Assembly (NCBI GenBank): GCA_937905985.1
Contig: CALCWC010000095.1
Location: forward strand, 1 to 45,750
Length of the DNA: 45,750 nt
DNA from: an uncultured Verrucomicrobiales bacterium
Lineage (GTDB): Bacteria; Verrucomicrobiota; Verrucomicrobiia; Verrucomicrobiales; Akkermansiaceae
Direction: 5' to 3'
Shown here one piece after another: positions 45,301 to 45,750 of this stretch; the stretch's first letter is position 1; each line of letters begins with the position of its first letter. The position numbers and the translations under genes are program-made. The notes beneath the pieces were generated by a model. It did no database searches. It saw only the letters and a program-made list of their open reading frames with translations, and was not told where the DNA came from.

Positions 45301-45750
45301 TCAGCGCGCCGCCGTCCACCAGCACGTCATCCGCAAAGATGGCAATATCTGCCTTCCTCTCCTGCTCTTGCACCTTGGCCTTGGCAACAGCCCTGCGCGC
45401 CTTGGCGGGCTTCTTGCCGAAGCTCAGTTTGCCACCCTGGATGGACATGCCCTTGGTGTCCACCTTGCGCTTGCCGGTGTTCACCATCTCACCGAATTTC
45501 ACGCCGGTGTTGATTTCGCCGCCCTGCACCTCCACCTTGCCGGCGCGCATCTCCACGGTGCGCTGCGCGTTCACCTTGCCCTTGATGGAGATGGTGCCTT
45601 TCTCGTTGATGGGCATGTCGCCCGCCAGCACGGCCTGCGTGGCCGTGGCGGAGATGCTGCCGTCCCGCGCGATAAGCTGCTCCACAAACGCCGCCGTGGG
45701 CGTGCTCATGGAGATGCTGCCCACGTTGATGACACCCGTCTTGCCCACGA
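30368..45750 (-). CDS. Giant filamentous adhesin (leukotoxin/haemagglutinin-like), 5' end outside the window
   Basis: More than 5126 residues with no stop over 15.4 kb; the N-terminus is beyond the right edge. The first visible residues, VGKTGVINVGSISMSTPT, match the end of the TPS/haemagglutination-activity domain of two-partner-secretion exoproteins (usually GxxINVGSLSMSTPT). The signal peptide and most of that domain are therefore missing from view. A basic Lys/Arg/Ala segment follows (about 99-135). Nearly all the rest is Gly/Ala/Ser/Thr/Val/Asn-rich with short repeated strands such as DLTITxTT, typical of a parallel beta-helix. The style fits proteins annotated as leukotoxin LktA family filamentous adhesins. 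Non-helical inserts occur (for example nt 32950-33160, rich in Tyr, Asp and Lys), and one RGD at 34160-34168. The C-terminus ends NLITNK with no barrel or anchor. Expected role: cell-surface or secreted attachment. Confidence 0.85.
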   Translation of the reverse strand, partial: VGKTGVINVGSISMSTPTAAFVEQLIARDGSISATATQAVLAGDMPINEKGTISIKGKVNAQRTVEMRAGKVEVQGGEINTGVKFGEMVNTGKRKVDTKGMSIQGGKLSFGKKPAKARRAVAKAKVQEQERKADIAIFADDVLVDGGALNADWVYIDPDKLEFSNQAISGDYTLEARVIVLNNISVKQGETLTSFTLNAANELADGTFAGNVSITLSNSNLTADSVDINASATTNAAEAAITISNSTIQSMLADNALNISATSESGNTRVDIQKSTLGGAGDVEIAAVSLKGNAALTLGEASNIKADVVTLIAGTINGDANVNVQGVITGGNEVTITATTGNVIGSEAEEIQDTKFTAEGGGNAAVTVTGTVEAKGALTVSAIAQGTHGNATLNIDGKLSSLYTETKTVGELGLERTQAETVLETDSEEQVNAKNAAYMKRYAEYLKGKPTGSAATATIELAANASAGNAFITQSAASELRASLTAAINANAAQAASILLEGKTDSGNINAAATGETATLRVAKGATLASHPHQSFTQDGTVISISKNNGAIGLEARERREGDPSPSPEPNKKDGVLLEVAGVLTARRETQDGAGEGGSISLASDGRLTVTESAGLDASSANGQGGSISFDALEYELQSPLGYKVNGTSGQGVIDLMNHEGLTSENINNADDISSDFIKKVLNLSYANGDAPKEWTSGFTLVKLSGNIVLTKDVEASIRNAAIADGTRVTGNGHSLTLTNSGWHRLSPTSVITIGKDVSIEGVEDFTFKFQKKSLADTLAGYYVFSPASLTVGENFKVNATGNVSITMEGFGNTYIEFGKGLNIQAGGDVTISAATQNGWGGCLGNTTPTDVMGTIVNMIPGAGDSEVGKAFSKVGLVKFEAGKFFVMAFKRLIGKKNSKELLPQIGVRISKASVSFADNNAGAIRGKTVSISSSSSADLSGRQTAGSGGCAPLAMSIGYIYNNSKVDLGQGLTITATGASSANTSVSITSTTKSKLSLENCFTSNTKEYAVGLLFSVGTDYNTVNVDKSVTINAAQDINIGTASDIEARPFMSLGSGWEQKVGKEPGKEYESVPPAANNLFMLGVNLLVHKNQSTIDGSLTSDHGSIGMQSVDNIASSLSMSGSLQYTLGQAKEKKPEKEQGFFEYLGTAFRECIVIDLGIGKMRIDENFRKLIDQDNLAGFFKKGHDLFEVLTDREAAVDRSIALSIASDIVVTDNKLQFNGSATAKNGSVTLNAASSIEAACGAETSIVGLPSKKAIAGSISVPVLIGDTTVEIGSNANITAGNNISVSSSTSLPMSFDLLGWRDWAKFVTDAGGKRTPSQFLTALRGSLQYVRDYKDSGDFGILNSLTSSHASTLMKGTGKAGEDTMTAGGDLVVDVRNLNTKTIINDGAQLSAGSKLSATSSAKGTQVTFAGQLPIYLTLCRPTYISTHKADSGFGGSIIVGEKTLNTVTYIGAATLKARQLEVDATGDAFMMEMSVAGGFGSADHGVQGGVNVIVENKMTVSEISGDANITLSGTGKDEGSSITATDKSVLLNISGLEADGGKTAVGVGVAVTVNNALTAAMLGNNMPINSSYESNWKSVWGNPAMPFDRAGAITLNFKGDSGLDVKAENKSTLVNIGISAAVQKGGSGVASVAANVGVDYSHTETTARQYGVTGTGNNGQNDVSTKAVDTSTLVSVAGDASVNAGDKNLVTGAGALSINRAVMDTTAYVTDCDYSGVGEFTLDTSDRATVAAVDVAAGVGAATANIAAGSAWNSLSGNTGSYLTGGSVDAESVKVSSLTDLTSFSCTLGAAVGITLKANGEGDAEGDEAIGNFLDELQQRNNADDYERNWQDMSYFSDDSSNSLSIGEDFPVLLAANGGVSFDLGASISRNAVDMSSKAIVEGCSVTTPGKLSITAEDTSVITAVSVGAAVAKGEGVTIGAGGVFSFAPVSSTTEAALKQKSGADGKLDIEAGSLTLHATDKHRERVWSFGGGYGDTAGIGMVLSWGSFAGATTLALIENVNATVGTAVDILASSTLDSTFISVGASGTKGSAAVTGMFNYLNFNNHVITDIKGSTLTVTGEAGKFKALSDSSRTFTDGVGALGIRVGGGKPGAGFGAALSFIYVGGNGKDDINLTQMLVSNSFINNSGTTDLLANSTTTGLLAGANAAITGGGTGVAFTGSFSWVSDASVTQVAIKDTVFNQRKKDSDKKADIKAEATSQSTLTLGFGSLAIQIGKGAGVGVGIAVLKDNAMTSATMTGGGVESAHDFTLHASGEANLSGLVIGGAGSGLVGVSGGAFASSITHNVIADLEEAVMKMNGALTVKADNTSNVGKDKGTRFTIANAAIGALGGGVGVDVSCIDIADHVEAKAHNASVSSGSMSVLANETANADAVTVNVAGGLYAAGNLNVVRPVLRGAAEAVITSDKETVNGSTVGITTAGDLTVAATNTQWMRSHLWTFAISVNPYASASANLCANVMNMAGSSKASINGAMPLTLGGNLDVTATTSREATYTTVPVAASLGLTINLDVNSLKVSNDTTPLTEDEKTNKSKATAEIDKEIEAVRKLISDANIQLDDATKLEVSADVTGAMSSAANAMDTIAEPKTLAEVDLHGKTAQVDGNASIKATDTITTTPTTVPVTGGLLAIAPHVNITTVKSAVEATVNDTILNAGGDITIDAKQKHTDNFHTVGVAIAGVAGTAAVYEWTDNASTAISLNGITKLKSTGGSVSIGTDSDISETFHHVNVGAAIGKIAFLLPTFRQTESNTLTVGNGVSIEARNAVTIGTNSKSKLDASTYDITLAAINAGLNSSEIIMSTTPVLAIGNNATITGGSVGILQNIIREIGIVEDHIAATGLSLSFPFLTITDTVNATLTVGDGSTITATTGDLTIASHVDTHAKLAFLGVNAIGISASGAKNDFTETVANKTKLGNNVKLRAQNGTMTVRADNKHTGDMSGYNITANALNIMDELTSCNHGAFTADVTIGTGFDAAGRVLTLEAFNTEEYLCHGKKVTVSLALNPYSKNAIDVKDSSTATITLAGGVIDVAKFNAKALTDVSVKATQLIGGGSITVDVNIGKVKSDVTQTSAITLGTDGNALDVLTDDISITAHNKHYFDRLDSGSKSIIFGGDVGLVSGTSKGTVDAKQTLNATVTLGSGSKIRRRADAAHYLNKDDYKALISATNNVDSRTLINLFAGGILNANCVLTTWDATTANATLNLNGSVDTWGDTELTAYSHAIHVMNNSVSSGAIVPTFNSDVKNTIDTNDTVNINGNVESIGNVTIQSGSAGGRYNLVDGTTVIAGDDDTNTTIYSWGKKDAVIHNNRSENITINKEVRAGGELAIYNDSSANTVKKPFKQTKESEDYRNAASDTAAGVTSSITLGAGARLYAGLGSAVKVSFSTGAAPVMEFTSAQRIFGDSSEHGGVWTASAEALQELFTYTAGSSGSKGLLSLKPLTVPGMAFRIESKAARSVFNGKLYSPAEHGLDIYFPLGLNADVETQGATLRGHETGLFFNRQAVDNAVSPCAGPDLYLNEGVAIRSDATGDLTLSGRYEFPYSLLHASSLYDLIISGEVRCGTTTMQAGGNFRFDNPYKDYSLQGPLDMYTGLFNGWESEAQGKLVDHAKTVVANSGDGGNKTGSSTESWFDDATYTKNYSLNDVRNGVKSSPSSLEVMGTVSITAKIVDINGEIYSGPRSGASIVIPEVFQVLDAKGNSITLDNARALYQRDKTKSIFKLAGYSGVTLVYDCSTNQITLNDIVARDSGIDITGIIVNTDPTGRGGLHVMGSKSQVEINNRSQYLLNIGNVDLSSMSCNGITLRNTATGKTTTYMEDSVLSQYEPADYCLRLTKETKTQLTESGRLTFSGSEGSDKDTAHRGDFDGKIAGYVGDKKSGRKTIIDRISVNTAKVVTTRDLTYDYVARPGSMPADGQTFAKATSTQRTPTDRSFTYVKKDAFHRDMYENMKYDVTTTNELLIRANNKIKIDFGGSTGDYSRFTVTSGDLNFMGKVSADICTVNAGNSITALSTALVEAGKLDITARQGSIGTRQQAFTFNARREVNATAGQYIFLTTYKDTARANLNAGMNLNLQSFATVDGLTYQAGGVATVSATGSITVTNGYAGRTTLLSQTGSITANYGAGAKTGPGILTAEAEQDICISSEGELTLYYVESRRAGVNLHAEKGITSARSVNMSGFTAEPGSTSLSLKSQAEATMNNLADEYYAKLLHYEQLYYEKDKDGNYTHRAADGTTFVLPDEADARKELRTTFHDLYYNGKAVHLGGLVYSLSGTEAVGKTEFAGETEALRYLADNPGKLESLADAYYNKLIEGLTTDIRNLHGTRETVKYGQFNEVLYRMYWQKDKTGTTYINQVQSGDNKGLFISPRRYDAAGNDIGPVYSDEMCAAITAQFKGQNPHSSYKSKRSEVLQTLANATSGYLTASSLLNQVNAKVATTFGEQSADLIETTVRAATGITLTTNTAPDPKKGGFIGSNVFYFTISPIGKDQDGKYIYSDWATAFLAEQGKTKAGSRILDATSGEYTIALDYVDVTKGSFSELDMFFLQQAAPQDIEKYPGGVTRVLVSTYIGVEAPVINASGNTVRLACQGGFDLGKGNITAQNLYLSTQGSITGTLESDGGTITLFASAGIGSADNYFGIKGSSTYTIGSAGDIYLKANGDVKVDSLYGKHVSVDTREGRLLPVGTDKKKANIIGRRIDWYGNLNTGLGFQTSGATRETGGLHWHGGSSSDLKYSALNTAYPFWFVVENDTNALPGSGNVEIDYCGRLVLVGLTRTESAAFHQIDAGSGQNVLEFTEAGYFNGTLEFSGESSYTVLAPELLTLNSAPDISVGGDADLRLAGIDSAEDKTIQINSTGNLALSFYDPAALCNICDALAIDGTGNVTLNGVVVNGTADISAIGNIIAGAVAFDTFANLVGNSIFLAAATGGDELLLNGRNGITGLGVVCPNITADSSNAGVFLQANTNDLSGTSRKSFAAALETMPGSDSITVHDVEAAGSSARIKIRAIADELLLDGLISAAALEFYGSGDITRSSDVRLLSDYSFMDVWKDNYAAVWDVVISSLEADLRESLVWLFETSDTYADKSTDDARKMRDNANGRDDSPTVPPLHFTDKDGNTVSREQYANLITNK

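Overview
The window looks like part of the chromosome of a Verrucomicrobiota bacterium, most likely Akkermansia or a close relative. The main reasons are: a GC-rich, tightly packed gene set; a secreted protein ending in a PEP-CTERM tail (VPEPAT, a hydrophobic helix, then ARRRRK) in the style common in Akkermansia; a double-length UvrA of about 1840 residues, a form also known from Chlamydiae; a lipid A gene (lpxB), which means a Gram-negative envelope; and a giant filamentous adhesin of the leukotoxin/haemagglutinin type. The assignment is inferred from remembered family features, not from a search.

1-12.3 kb is mostly housekeeping. It holds a pyrophosphate-type phosphofructokinase (pfp), a small lipoprotein, the acetolactate synthase regulatory subunit (ilvN), lpxB, carB, miaA, a cysteine-free family-4-like uracil-DNA glycosylase, formate-tetrahydrofolate ligase (fhs), a secreted thioredoxin-like protein and a small membrane protein. 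A 390-base non-coding stretch between ilvN and lpxB is full of inverted repeats. 12.37-12.6 kb holds the C-terminal remnant of a DUF4143-type ATPase.

12.6-17.4 kb is a minus-strand cluster: an ankyrin-like exported protein, a membrane protein with a 4-base translational overlap, the site-2 protease RseP and peptide deformylase. 17.4-21.4 kb looks accessory. A lipoprotein, a YcxB-like membrane protein and a pair of overlapping small genes all sit behind copies of one promoter-like sequence, and a RhuM-Doc/Fic fusion lies among them. 21.4-26.9 kb is the tandem UvrA.

26.97 kb to the end is one minus-strand transcription unit. It begins outside the window with the giant adhesin (more than 5126 residues, N-terminus missing) and ends, 27 bases after the adhesin stop, with a PEP-CTERM surface protein.

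A pattern across many genes is a sigma70-like promoter whose -10 box ends only 4-11 bases before the start codon. This implies leaderless or near-leaderless mRNAs and helps choose the starts given here. No tRNA, rRNA, CRISPR array or insertion sequence was recognised.
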